Shown here: piece after piece, positions 52,699 through 62,474 of the stretch
Layout of the letters: every line of letters starts with the position of its first letter
Position numbering within the stretch: position 1 is the first letter of the stretch
Assembly: GCF_027244095.1 (NCBI RefSeq)
Contig: NC_069669.1
Span: 9,450,501 to 9,514,500, forward strand
Direction of reading: 5' to 3'
DNA length: 64,000 nt
DNA from: Hemicordylus capensis
Taxonomy: Eukaryota > Chordata > Lepidosauria > Squamata > Cordylidae
The notes under the pieces: generated by a model
Told to the model about the DNA's origin: nothing
What the model saw: the letters and a program-made list of their open reading frames with translations, nothing else
Databases searched by the model: none
Translations under genes and position numbers: made by a program

Positions 52699-53017
52699 TG
52701 TGATAGAAGATGCTTTGCAGTGTGACAGAAGATGCAAGGCCTTGCAGTAATGCTAGCCTGGCGATAGTCCCTCCTCAGGCCCCTGGAACTCGCCCCACGC
52801 CCCAGTTAATGCTGTCTACCATCCAGTTGGTGGAAGAAGGCTCTCCGGCACCCTGCAGGCCTCTGCCGGTTGCCATGGCAACCGCAGCTGCTGGGGCTTG
52901 CAAAGGCTATGAAAGATTCACGGCTCTGTGTGGCTGAAGCACCTTTCTCTTCATAGACATGGGGAGGGGGAGCTTGCGAGCATCGGCAGGCCATATCTTG
53001 AGGTACCTGGGATTCCA
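52699..53017. other. No gene seen
   Basis: Unique sequence with no recognised features. Confidence 0.5.
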
Positions 53018-53205
53018 GGAAGATGCTTGATACCGAGTCAGACCCTAGCTCAGTACTGCCTACACTGACTGGCAGCAGCTCTCCAAGGTTCCAGGCAAGA
53101 ATCTCTCTCAGCCCTACCCAGAGATGCTGCCAGGGGTTGAACTTGGGGCCTTCTGCATGCACAGTCGATGCTCTTCCACTGAGCTACAGCCCCATCCCCT
53201 CAAGC
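53018..53205 (-). mobile_element. tRNA-Ala-type SINE
   Basis: GGAAGATGCTTGATACCGAG ... TTGAACTTGGGGCCTTCTGC ... CCACTGAGCTACAGCCCC. Confidence 0.85.
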
Positions 53206-53206
53206 A

Positions 53207-53330
53207 GGGGTGGGCAAACCTGGCCCGCCAACTGTTGCTGAACTACAACTCTCATCATCCCCAGACACAATTGATTGGAAAATAAATTTATTATGATGGG
53301 AGTTGTAGTTCAGTAACAGCCAGAGGCAGA
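53207..53330. mobile_element. Palindromic hAT-like MITE
   Basis: GGGGTGGGCAAACCTGGCCC ... CTGAACTACAACTCTCATCA and TGATGGGAGTTGTAGTTCAG form the arms. The spacer carries AATAAATTTATTAT. Confidence 0.7.
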
Positions 53331-53780
53331 CCCACCATTGGGCGAACGGGTTCAAAGAACCCGGGCTGCCACCAATCAGGGGCCGCAAGCGTGGCCCAGA
53401 CATGCCACCTGCGTCTGATGTTTTTGGAGCCGAAATTGGCCCGGGCTGCATTGCCAGCATAGCCGGAGTAACTCTTCCTGCCTTAAAGGTCTCTCTGCCA
53501 ATGCAGTGGGGCCGATTGATCTCCCTCCCAAACAGGGCCGCGTGGCCCCATTTAGGAGAGAGATTGGCCCACGCTGCATTGGCAGCATGGTCAGAACGGC
53601 TCTCCCTGCGTGGGCCAATCTCCTTTCCAAATGGGGCTGCGTGGCCCTGTTTGCAAGGGAGACCACGCCTCCACATCTGATGTCAGATGCGGGGGCGTGG
53701 CTAGCAGAGCCCTGCATCTGACATCAGATGCAGTAGTCGGGGCCAGGGGGCCGCGGTGGCAGCCACACTGGGGCCACCAC
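53331..53780. mobile_element. Interspersed repeat family C
   Basis: GGTTCAAAGAACCCGGGCTG, then several copies of a GGGGCCGCGTGGCCC-type unit in both orientations. Near the end lie two palindromes: CATCTGATGTCAGATG at 53674-53689 and CTGCATCTGA/TCAGATGCAG at 53712-53733. It shares both landmarks with 22.8 kb. Confidence 0.55.
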
Positions 53781-54569
53781 CAGCCTCACTCCGCTCCTGG
53801 CAACAGCAATTATATTTGCCCCAAGGGGAATATCTTACAGTAGATATTCTGTAACCACCCATCCAATTGCAATTCTGCACTAAGAAACTAATTGGCTTCC
53901 TTTCTCTTCCTGGGGTGTCTGGAGTTTACCACGGCAGCCACGCCACGCCTCATGATTCAAATACGGGTATCTGCAGCATGAGACGCTTCCACTAGTCTCT
54001 CACGCTAGCCTGGCGTCTTGCATCGCTGGAGGCTCCGAAGGGGAGCAGGATTCTGCCGCCTGCCCTGAGTTTGCAGTTATTTGTGCCTTCACCCAGCTGG
54101 TTTCCGAGCGGTGCCTGGAGGCAGGGAAATGACAAGTTTGTCACTCGACATTAGCCGCTGTCACTGCAGATAGTCACGGAGGCATCCGCTCCTGCCAAAC
54201 ACATCCAGGAGCTCAAGGTGACCCAGAATGCCTTGCGGGAGCGAATGCCGCAGCTCTAAGGATGGCACAGTAAGAGCAGGGGACTTAGCAGTTCAGCGAA
54301 GAACCGGACGCCCTCTTCCGACTTTTCCTCTCGTCCGCTCAATGACCGTTTTCATTTCGTGTCCTAGGCCCTCTTTGCACGCACGCCCTGCAGGACCAGT
54401 GCCACATTGGCGTGGCAAGATCCAAAACTGCAGGGGTGTACATGTGAATAAACGGAGGAGAGCTCACTGCAAAAGTAGTCTATTCCAGAGGTTCCAAACC
54501 TTGGGTTTCCAGATGTGGGATTACATCCCCCATTGATCCCAGTTATCTATTTTAGACAGTGGTATAGCC
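53781..54569. other. No gene seen
   Basis: Unique sequence. Part of it (54110-54250) is CpG-containing. No supported exon. Confidence 0.45.
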
Positions 54570-54704
54570 CAGGGATTCTCAATATTGGGCCCCCAGATGT
54601 TCTTGGACTTCAACTCCCATAAACCCCAACAAAGGCCACTGGTGCTGGGGATTATGGGAGTTGAAGTCCAACAACATCTGGGGACCCAACGTTGAGAATC
54701 CCTG
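54570..54704. mobile_element. hAT-like MITE, near-intact
   Basis: A 135-bp palindrome from CAGGGATTCTCAATATTGGG to CCCAACGTTGAGAATCCCTG. The flanks GTATAGCC and GTATACCA agree at 6 of 8 bases. The arms are nearly perfect. Confidence 0.85.
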
Positions 54705-54719
54705 GTATACCAGCGGAAG

Positions 54720-54999
54720 GGCGACCTGTGTTGCTCCCGTTGGTGGCCCCCGCACATGATGCCCATGTGTGTGACGGCACACGCAGAGGGGACATGGCCC
54801 AGGATCTGGGGAGCTTGGGTTAGGGTTGGAAATCCAAATGCTGGCTTGAAATGCAATCGGGAGGGCTGGAGCGGACCCTCCGACAATCGGGCCATGCCCC
54901 CTCTGCATGTGATGTCATGCACAAGGAGGGCATCGGTGGCCCTTTTAATTGACGGCCCGGGTTCTTTGAACCCTACTGCATAATGGTGTCTCCGTCCCT
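54720..54999. mobile_element. Interspersed repeat family C, reverse copy
   Basis: CTGCATGTGATGTCATGCAC, then CCCGGGTTCTTTGAACCCTA and GGTGTCTCCGTCCCTG, the reverse of the landmarks at 53.3 kb. Confidence 0.5.
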
Positions 55000-55165
55000 G
55001 ATTCTATGGGCTCCCAAACTTGACTCTCCAGATGTCTTGGGAGTCCAACTCTCATCACCCCAGCAGAAGTTCCCAACCTTGACTCTCCAGATGATGTGGA
55101 CCTACAACACCCAACACCCCCAGCCACAGTGGCTTTTGGCCGTTGAGAACTCCTGGTCTATTCAC
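55000..55165. mobile_element. Diverged MITE pieces
   Basis: Two left-arm-like units (CTCCCAAACTTGACTCTCCA and TTCCCAACCTTGACTCTCCA) lie in tandem, followed by GCCACAGTGGCTTTTGGCCG. The arrangement suggests one partial copy inserted beside another. Confidence 0.5.
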
Positions 55166-55904
55166 CTAAGCTGTACAGCTAAAAAAAACAACAACACCCA
55201 AAGTGGCAGAAGGCAGAAACCTCTATCTTGGAACAAGCCCCAATGCCTGGCATGTTGCTCCCCCGCAACCCCCGGGGTAGCTGGCAACCCCACCATCTAA
55301 AGACGTGACATTTTGATGAGCTCCAGGCTTCCCCTCCCAAGGAAGGGAGAGGAAACGGATGTTATTCTCCATAATTTTTAATCTAAATTCCATTTTGTGT
55401 CTTTTCTTTCTTTGGGATGCAAACAATCTGGCTTGTTTTGTCCTCAATTTTTGTGCTTTCATAATCTAAATGAATTGTTTGCAAGTAGAGGCCAGCTGTG
55501 AAAGCTGGCAATTTCCACTCCCCCCGCCCCATCAAAGCAACCTCCCTCACTGCTCTCCTCCCGGTTATTAATTTGGTCCCCGGCTTAGGCTGCCTAATCC
55601 CCGCAGCCACTTGCTTGGAACTTGGGGAGGGGGACGGAGTGCTAAAAGCAGGCTCAGGAAGAAGTCCGCCACTTCCAGGGGGCGGATTATGGGATGGCCT
55701 GATGGAAGAGAGGCTGCTCTTTATGATCTCCAATGAGTGGCGGAGCATTGCTGGCAGGGACTTGTATTTCTTCTCCGTCACTGCCAGAGAGAGAATCGCT
55801 GCTCTCTAGCTCTCGAGGAATGCGACCTTGAGGCTAGCTTTGGGCCACCAGGTGATATCATTATTGTGCTATTAAGGCTTGTTTTTTTAAATAACGAAAC
55901 ACAG
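55166..55904. other. No gene seen; candidate conserved block
   Basis: The parts 55375-55500 and 55560-55800 are not repeats; the latter includes GGTTATTAATTTGGTCCC. Function unknown. Confidence 0.4.
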
Positions 55905-56235
55905 TACATTCCATAGTTAATCTGTGGAATCCTCTGCCACCGGATGTGGCGATGGCCACCGGCTTGGGTGGCTTTTAAAGGGGCTTAGACAAATGCATGG
56001 AGGACAGGACAGGACATCTTCAATGGCTACTAGTCCTAATGGCTATAGGCTACCTCCAGGCTCAGAGGAAGGATTCTTCTGGATACCAGTTGCAGGGGAG
56101 CAACGGCAGGAGAGGGGCCATGCCTTTATCTCCTGCTTGTGGGCTTCCCAAGGCATCTGGTGGGCCACTGTGGGGAATAGGATGCTGGACTAGATGGGCC
56201 TTGGGCCTGATCCAGCAGGGCTGCTGTTATGTTTT
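55905..56235 (+). mobile_element. CR1 LINE 3-prime region
   Basis: AATCTGTGGAATCCTCTGCC ... GGATGTGGCGATGGCCACCG ... AGTTGCAGGGGAGCAACGGC ... GATCCAGCAGGGCTGCTGTT. Sense copy, ending in TATG close to the usual CR1 terminus. Confidence 0.8.
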
Positions 56236-56494
56236 CCTAACATTTGCCTTCACCCCACTTGGATAGGGACCGCATGGGAGGGAGATTGAACCCTTTGTCC
56301 CCACTGCAGCCCCAATCCTAATCGAGACCTCCTTGCCAGTGTGGCTATTTGCTCCGGAAAGAGTGTCCCTATTGGTGCCAGAGACTTCCTCCATGTCAAA
56401 ACACTCCCCGTCACACAGCTAAAACTTTATTCTGTAACCAGTGGCTTTCGAAGGGTGCTTTGGTGAGTCCTTGGGGTTCCTGGGTAAAAGTCGT
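56236..56494. other. No gene seen
   Basis: Short unassigned gap between repeats. Confidence 0.5.
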
Positions 56495-57275
56495 CATGAA
56501 AAGATGGCCCCTTGTGTCTGCAAGGGCTCCCAGTCTAAAAAGAAATGCAATACAACAGAGACCCCAGCGACCGCCACTGGGAGGGATGCTATGCTGGGCT
56601 GGATAGGGCCAGTTGCTCTCCCCCTGCTAAATACAAGAGAGACACCACTTGGAAAGGCCAAGAGAGCCGCGCCACTCTTGGCCTGGTTAGCAGGGGTGAT
56701 TTGCAAACTGAGTGTCGCAAGAGGACCTGAAGACCGTTCCCTGTCCCCAAAGGGCTTACAATCTAAAGAGAAACACAAGGGAGGAATCAGCAACAGCCAC
56801 TGGGAAAGCCGTTGAATAGAGACAGTTGCTCTCCCCCTGCCAAGTAGAAGTGTGTTTATTATACTGCTTTTCAACAACAACAACAAAAGAGTTTCTAGAA
56901 CAGTTTTCACAGCAAAAGGAATGGGAAGATAGTTCCCTGCCCCAAAGAGACTCCAAATCTAAAAAGAAACATTAGAGAGATAGCCTAGCTGCTGTTGGGA
57001 CTGAACAGTGGCCCAGTGGACAGAACCCTTGGCCCGGTGAGGAGGGGCCACTCAAGGAGGGGGCTGCTTAACGAGGCCGGCCTTTCCCTGAGGGGGCAGC
57101 TCATTTATTATTGATGGAGCAGCTGTCCACTCTGCAGAAATTCCCGGAGCACTTTCCACAGCCGAAGGAAGGAGAGGATAGGTCCCTGCCCCAAAGAGGC
57201 TCCCAAGCTAAAAAGAAGCACAAAGCAGACCCCAGCGACTGTGAGGGACAGTAAGCTGGGATGAGTGGAGACAGT
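56495..57275 (+). mobile_element. Family A cluster (three copies)
   Basis: Three consecutive family A copies: CTCCCAGTCTAAAAAGAAAT (about 56526), CTTACAATCTAAAGAGAAAC (56755) and a third starting with TACTGCTTTTCAACAACAAC (56863) through CTCCAAATCTAAAAAGAAAC. A fourth partial (CTCCCAAGCTAAAAAGAAGC) lies at 57200. They may derive from one locus by tandem duplication. Confidence 0.65.
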
Positions 57276-57289
57276 TGCTCTAAATATGT

Positions 57290-57548
57290 GAGAGGTTTCA
57301 GTGGGGAAATGCTTGCCTAACTAGCAGAAGGTTGCCAGTTCGAATCCCCGCTGGTATGTTTCCCAGACTATGGGGAACACCTCTATCGGGCAGCAGCGAT
57401 ACAGGAAGGTGCTGAAAGGCATTGTCTCAGACTGCGCGGGAGGAGGCAATGGCAAAGCCCTCCTGGATTCTACCAAAGACAACCACAGGGCTCTGTGGGC
57501 GCCAGGAGTCGACACCGACTCGACGGCACAACTTTACCTTTATCACTT
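57290..57548 (+). mobile_element. Sauria-type SINE with Bov-B tail
   Basis: GGTTGCCAGTTCGAATCCCC, TTTCCCAGACTATGGGGAAC, GACTCGACGGCACAACTTTA. It is full length except for the first bases. Confidence 0.85.
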
Positions 57549-57594
57549 TAAGAGCTGACTCTGTGCCCAGTCAGCAGGGAATGTGTATGCAACC

Positions 57595-57900
57595 AGCTGT
57601 GCTTGTGGTAGCAAGCAGGAATGGCCCCCTTTGCTAAGCAAGGTCTGCCCTGGTTTGCATTTGAATGGGAGACGACGTGTGAGCACACTCCCCCCATTAG
57701 GGGAGGGGGCCGCTCTGGGAAGAGCACCTGTATGCTTGCATGAAGAAGGTTCCAAGTTCCCTCCCTGGCAGCATCTCCAAGATCGGGCTGAGAGAGATTC
57801 CTGCCTGCAACCTTGGAGAAGCCGCTACCAGTCAGTGTAGACAGTCCTGAGCTAGACAGACTAATACTCAGACTCAGCATAATGCAGCTTCCTACGTTAG
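57595..57900 (+). mobile_element. Composite 5S/tRNA SINE
   Basis: CTTTGCTAAGCAAGGTCTGC, GAATGGGAGACGACG, CCGCTCTGGGAAGAGCACCT and the tail CTCAGCATAATGCAGCTTCC. It has the degenerate tRNA-like unit. Confidence 0.85.
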
Positions 57901-57902
57901 GA

Positions 57903-58052
57903 ACATAGGAACACAGGAAGCTGCCATATACTGAGTCAGACCCTTGGTCTATCTAGCTCAGTATTGTCTACACAGACTGGCAGCAGCTTCTCCAAGGCTG
58001 CAGGCAGGGATCTCTCTCCGCCCTCTCTTGGAGAAGCTGCCAGGGAGGGACA
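57903..58052 (-). mobile_element. SINE tail half facing the previous copy
   Basis: ATAGGAACACAGGAAGCTGC ... AGACTGGCAGCAGCTTCTCC ... GCTGCCAGGGAGGGACAGG. With 57760-57900 it forms a second tail-to-tail inverted pair. Confidence 0.8.
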
Positions 58053-58511
58053 GGTAAGAAGAGTTGACGTAAAGAGGCCGGATTGGAATTGCCTTTCAGT
58101 TCTCGCAGGGCAAGGTGCATTCGTCAGACAAGTCCCACGGAAAGAGCTCTCTTCAGGGTCGCTGCATGCGGGGCTGGTGATTTGGCACGGTCGGTCTGGC
58201 ATTGCATTCCTGCCATGAGAGCAGCATCCACAATAACTCCCCTCTGATGGGCAGTGCTGGGAATTGCTGGAGGTCTTTGGCTCGCAAGCATGCACCCCCC
58301 CTGCCCCCAAGGCCGAGAGCCGGCAGCAAGGCCGAGGAGCCGGTAATGAGGACGCATTCATTAAAGCATTACGGATAATGAAATATAATTATGGCCTTGG
58401 TGAGCAAAAGAGCACAGTGCTTAATAAGCCCGTGGGTGGGAGGAGAGTGAGGAACACTCGACAGGACCGGCATCCATGAGTAGCCACACTGCACAGCCAT
58501 GCTCAGCTGCT
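58053..58511. other. No gene seen; candidate conserved block
   Basis: The block 58340-58430 (CATTCATTAAAGCATTACGG, ATAATGAAATATAATTATGG) is AT-rich and non-repetitive. It has the look of a homeodomain-type enhancer, but this is unproven. Confidence 0.35.
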
Positions 58512-58583
58512 GGGGGTATAGCTCAGTGGTAGAGCATTTGACTGCAGATCAAGAGGTCCCTGGTTCAAATCCAGGTGCCCCCT
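58512..58583 (+). tRNA. tRNA-Cys (GCA)
   Basis: 72 nt folding into a standard cloverleaf: acceptor GGGGGTA pairs with TGCCCCC (one G-T pair), D-arm GCTCAGTGGTAGAGC, anticodon arm with loop containing GCA at 58544-58546, T-arm CCTGG/CCAGG with loop TTCAAAT, and discriminator T. The A-box TAGCTCAGTGG and B-box GGTTCAAATCC are intact and a T5 run follows directly. CCA is not encoded, as usual in eukaryotes. It matches vertebrate cytosine-poor tRNA-Cys genes closely and looks functional, not a SINE head: no SINE body follows. Confidence 0.95.
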
Positions 58584-58584
58584 G

Positions 58585-58605
58585 TTTTTGTTTTTGTTTT
58601 TATTT
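58585..58605 (+). terminator. Pol III T-run terminator
   Basis: Three T5 runs separated by single G residues begin one base after the tRNA-Cys. A run of four or more T is the normal RNA polymerase III stop. Confidence 0.85.
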
Positions 58606-59034
58606 TAAAAGAAAGACTTTTAGGGATGTATCTACAAATGAGATTCCTCCCTCTCCCCAAAGGATCAAAGCAGACATTTAGAAATATATCCTCCTCACAC
58701 ACAATCAGTGCTTCTTTCTAAGCAGAATTCAGAGCGGCATAATGGTATGGACTATAATTATCCAGATGGAAGAGGACTCTGCATTTAAAACAAACCCCCC
58801 TGCACTAAAAAAAATCGAGGCTAAATACAGGATATACTTGTCTTTACCTGACTCTGAATTAAAGATGACCCCCACCCCCTCCTCGATTTCTAAAATCAAA
58901 GAACTGGGGAGAAACCTAGTCTTGGGTTCAGGAAAATATGGGTTGTAATCTGTGCATGTGGCATGCGCTGTTTGGTCCCTGCTAATTGGACAGAGGTACC
59001 GTTCAAAGCGGTGATTCTGTTATATGTAGCAAGG
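58606..59034. other. No gene seen
   Basis: A/T-rich unique sequence with a small open frame at 58742-58948 that has no recognisable features. Confidence 0.45.
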
Positions 59035-59515
59035 GAAAGCAACCAGCCCTATTCAGCCCAGCATAAGCCCTGTTCCCTGTCGCTGGTGCCTTGTGTTTCT
59101 TTTTTAGATTGTGAACCCCTTGGTGACAGGGGACCAGGCCCTCTTACAGCCCAGCCCACAGTTTGGAAACAGATTTTTAAATCTTCTAATAGGGATCCTG
59201 TTGCTTTAACACCTACCCAGCAGGCGTAAGTTCAACAGGCAACACATACTTTCCCCTGCTAACTGAGCAAAGAGGCACCTTTAAAAAGTGGTGGTTTTCT
59301 TTATGGAGCAGGGGGAGAGCAACTGGCCCTCTCCATCCTCAGCACAGCATCCCTGCAGTGGCTGTTGCTGGGGTCTCTCTTACGTTTCTTTTTAGATTGT
59401 GAGCCCTTTCGGGGCAGGGAGCCATCTTTATTTATTTGTTTTGATTGCTCTGTGTAAACTTCTTTGGGAACTGTTGTTGAAAAGCGGGATATAAATATTT
59501 GCTGCTGTTGCTGTA
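59035..59515 (-). mobile_element. Interspersed repeat family A (two copies)
   Basis: A partial copy at 59035-59150 (AGCAACCAGCCCTATTCAGC, CTTTTTTAGATTGTGAACCC) and a fuller one from about 59250 (GCAAAGAGGCACCTTTAAAA, CATCCCTGCAGTGGCTGTTG, TTGAAAAGCGGGATATAAAT). Confidence 0.7.
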
Positions 59516-60424
59516 GATAGTCTGTGACTGTCATTCCATGGGTAGGGCTGCCAACTTACCAAACGGCTCCTGTAGCTGTGCCACGAATGATGGCTACGTT
59601 GGCAGAAATTGGCAGGTGCACCTTTGCACAGCAGGGAGATAAACACAGTCACCTGCTGGGGGCAAAGCAACTGGGCCTGATTGGAAAGTTGGCAATGTTA
59701 CCATGCTGGGAAAAGGTTCAGCGATTGAATGCCTGCCTGACATGCAGCTGTTAGGAGCACGGGGGAGAGAAAAAGGACACTAACCTGCAAATACAATGTC
59801 AGATGTTACTCTTAGGAAATGCCATCAAGAGTACAGCACGCTAGGCATGCCTTCAAATGCATCGCTGTTCACAGAAACGCTGAAATCATAGGCGTGCTTC
59901 TTATTTAAGAAAAAGGAGCTACAGGACCTCAACCCAAATCTGGGGACCCGAGGCTGAGAACCCAGGCATAATGCAAATGATTTGCTGTGGAAAGGCCGCT
60001 ACTATTGCTACATTCAAGCCCACAAGGCAAAGCAAGCTCTTTAATTTGTAATTTTATTAACGGGACAGTAGCACGGCTCGTGCGTGCTGCTTCTCTCACC
60101 CTTCCTTGGGCATGGATTTTCCTGCTGACCCCAAAATTAACAGGAACCAAGGGCACGGGATAATGGCAGATGCCCAGGAGAATCTGGCTAGGAATCTTGG
60201 CTTTGGATTTCGTGGAGGCTTTCTGAAGTCAGGGAGTCAAAAAGGCAACAGAGAAGCTTCTCTGCCTGGGGAGGGAAGCAAAGAGAAGAACTGCGGTTAG
60301 TGTTTTGGCCATGAGCCAGCTCGGGTGGGTCAGTACTAGCTGGGGGAACGCATGCTCATGGTGATGTCTGACAAGGTCTGCACCCCTGGAGATGGAAAGG
60401 AGGTGATCGCATTGCAAGACCTTC
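59516..60424. other. No gene seen; octamer/TAAT block
   Basis: The block 59960-60065 holds ATGCAAAT at 59971-59978 and TTTAATTTGTAATTTTATTA at 60040-60060, and is non-repetitive. This is a second candidate enhancer of the same kind as at 45.35 kb. Confidence 0.35.
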
Positions 60425-60640
60425 AGCTTTCCATGTGTAATCATGACCCCTGCTAACTGGGCAAAGATGCACCTTTTTAAATGTGGTGATTGATTCTCTT
60501 TATTTAGCAAGGGGGAGAGCAACTGGCCTTCTCCATCCCCGGCACAGCATCCCTCCAGTGGCTGTTGCTGGTGTCTATCTTATGTTTCTTTTTAGACTGT
60601 GAGCTCTTTGGGGACAGGGAGCCATCTTATTTATTTATTA
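60425..60640 (-). mobile_element. Interspersed repeat family A
   Basis: CCCCTGCTAACTGGGCAAAG, GGAGAGCAACTGGCCTTCTC, CATCCCTCCAGTGGCTGTTG, TTTTTAGACTGTGAGCTCTT. Confidence 0.7.
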
Positions 60641-60641
60641 T

Positions 60642-60890
60642 TTGCAGCGGGGAAATGACTTGCCTAGCGAGCAAGAGGTAGCTGGTTCGAATTCCCGCTG
60701 CTGGTATGTTTCCCAGACTATGGGCAACACCTATGTCGGGCAGCAGCGATACAGGAAGATGCTGAAAGGCATCATCTCATACTGCGTGGGAGATGGCAAT
60801 GGTCAACCCCTCTTACCAAAGACAACCACAGGGCTCTGTGGTCTCCAGGAGTCGAAACTGACTCAACAGCACAACTTTACCTTTTAGTAC
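60642..60890 (+). mobile_element. Sauria-type SINE with Bov-B tail
   Basis: GGTAGCTGGTTCGAATTCCC, GTTTCCCAGACTATGGGC, GACTCAACAGCACAACTTTA. The first 15 or so bases are missing where it joins family A. Confidence 0.85.
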
Positions 60891-61494
60891 TTTATGTAAA
60901 CCGGTGATTAGCTCACTGTTTCCCTAACCCTGACCCTTTGCTTTCCCTCTGTGCAAAAAGGGCTGCTGTTTTACCCTAATGGTCTGGGGGTTGGGATAAA
61001 GAAGGGGCGAGGACACAGAGAAAGGTGGAAGTGCAACAGTGCTGTTGCATTCTATCTAGTAAGCTTTTGTATTTGGTTGTTTGGAAGTTTGTCCCAGTGG
61101 GCATCCTGCAGAGAGCATGGTGGTGGCAGAGTTGGAATCAGAAAGAAAAGGGAGGGAAAGGAGGAGAAAATGGAGTTGTTCCTGGAATAAAGTCTGAGTT
61201 AAATCCACGTAAGATTGTTTTGTGTTTATGAGGGAAGCAGTTATAAAACAAATGCTATCACCTCTTCTCCATCTCTAGCGGGATAGACGGACATTGCCAA
61301 AAATGCTACCGATGGCCAGAATTTGTGGGTCTGGTTCATGGACCATTGGGAGGCTTTTTGGCTCCATCAGATACCTCAGTGGTGGTTCCGCAGTCCCCCC
61401 CAAGTATCTGTGGTGTTCGCCCCTAATTTTACTGAACTCCACTCTGCCAAATCCATAATAATCCATATCTCTCCCCAAGTGTCTCCCCCGCCAG
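60891..61494. other. No gene seen
   Basis: Unassigned sequence with no supported exon. Confidence 0.5.
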
Positions 61495-61556
61495 CAAAAT
61501 AAATAAATAAAATAAAAAATAAAATAAAATAAAATAAAATAAAATAAAATAAAGGA
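61495..61556 (+). repeat. (AAAAT)n microsatellite
   Basis: About eight AAAAT units following short AAAT units. Confidence 0.95.
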
Positions 61557-61798
61557 ACCGCTTCTCAAGCTTCCCTTCTGTCTGTAGCAGATTTTTCTTC
61601 CCACAATATGATCTAGAAGCAACTGATGCAGCCCACACTGCATCTTGAGTGGTGCCCCTTTGTCAGGGCTTATATTATGGATTTTGGCACCAGGAAAGAG
61701 AGATGCCAACTTTTTTTTTTAACTGGCCCATGCTCTTGTGGCTTTAACAGCTGCTTTTCCTGGTGGGTAAAATGTCACCTGCTCCAGGTCTCTGCAAG
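61557..61798. other. No gene seen
   Basis: Unassigned sequence between two microsatellites. Confidence 0.5.
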
Positions 61799-61842
61799 TT
61801 CCTTCCTTCCTTCCTTCCTTCCTTCCTTCCTTCCTTCCTTCC
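61799..61842 (+). repeat. (TTCC)n microsatellite
   Basis: About 11 TTCC units followed by CCCT-rich sequence. Confidence 0.95.
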
Positions 61843-61894
61843 CCCTCCCTCCCTCTCTCTCCCTCCCTTTCCCCATCTATCTCCCACTATCTAT

Positions 61895-62047
61895 CTTTCA
61901 CCAAGGATCCCAGAGCAGTGTACATTTATCCCTGCAACAACCCTGTGAGGTAGGCTACGCTGAGAGAGAAGTGACTGGCCCCGAGCTGCCCAGTTGAATG
62001 TGGATTTGAACTCGGGTCTCCCTGGTCCTAGCCCAACACTCGAACTG
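61895..62047 (-). mobile_element. tRNA-derived SINE (second family)
   Basis: ACCAAGGATCCCAGAGCAGT ... CAACAACCCTGTGAGGTAGG ... ACTCGGGTCTCCCTGGTCCT ... CCAACACTCGAAC. It contains the most complete 3-prime body of this family here. Confidence 0.8.
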
Positions 62048-62474
62048 CAGTTAAAATGCAAAGGAAGTTGGCTAGCTGACTAGAAGTGAGAATCTCCTGA
62101 AAAAAGTGCTCACTTGCTCTGGACGGTTCCCCACCATGCCGGGATGGAGTTGCGAGGAATCATTGCAGTGTCTGTTGACAAGTAGACCTACTTATGGGGA
62201 GGCACCCCAGCTTGCTGTTTCAAGCATATGATACTCCCTGCTCCTGCCTGCCTTTTTCAAGGATGGAACTGTTCCCTGTAAGCAAGGACGGTCCAGTCAA
62301 TTTCACCTCTGGGCTAGTTAATTGGGGAAAAACACCCTGCAGCTTTTGGAGAAGGAGCTTGTTTTTCCGATAGGAGAGAAATAGACTCGACTAGAAGCTG
62401 AATGAAGAGGTGATGTTGCTGGAGGGACATCCAAAGGGAAGTCAACTCCCTATCCACCCATTTGCTGTTTAGGA
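62048..62474. other. No gene seen
   Basis: Unassigned unique sequence. Confidence 0.5.

Noticed and set aside
58742-58948. 68-codon open frame after tRNA-Cys
   Set aside because: It has no recognisable motif and no promoter or splice support.
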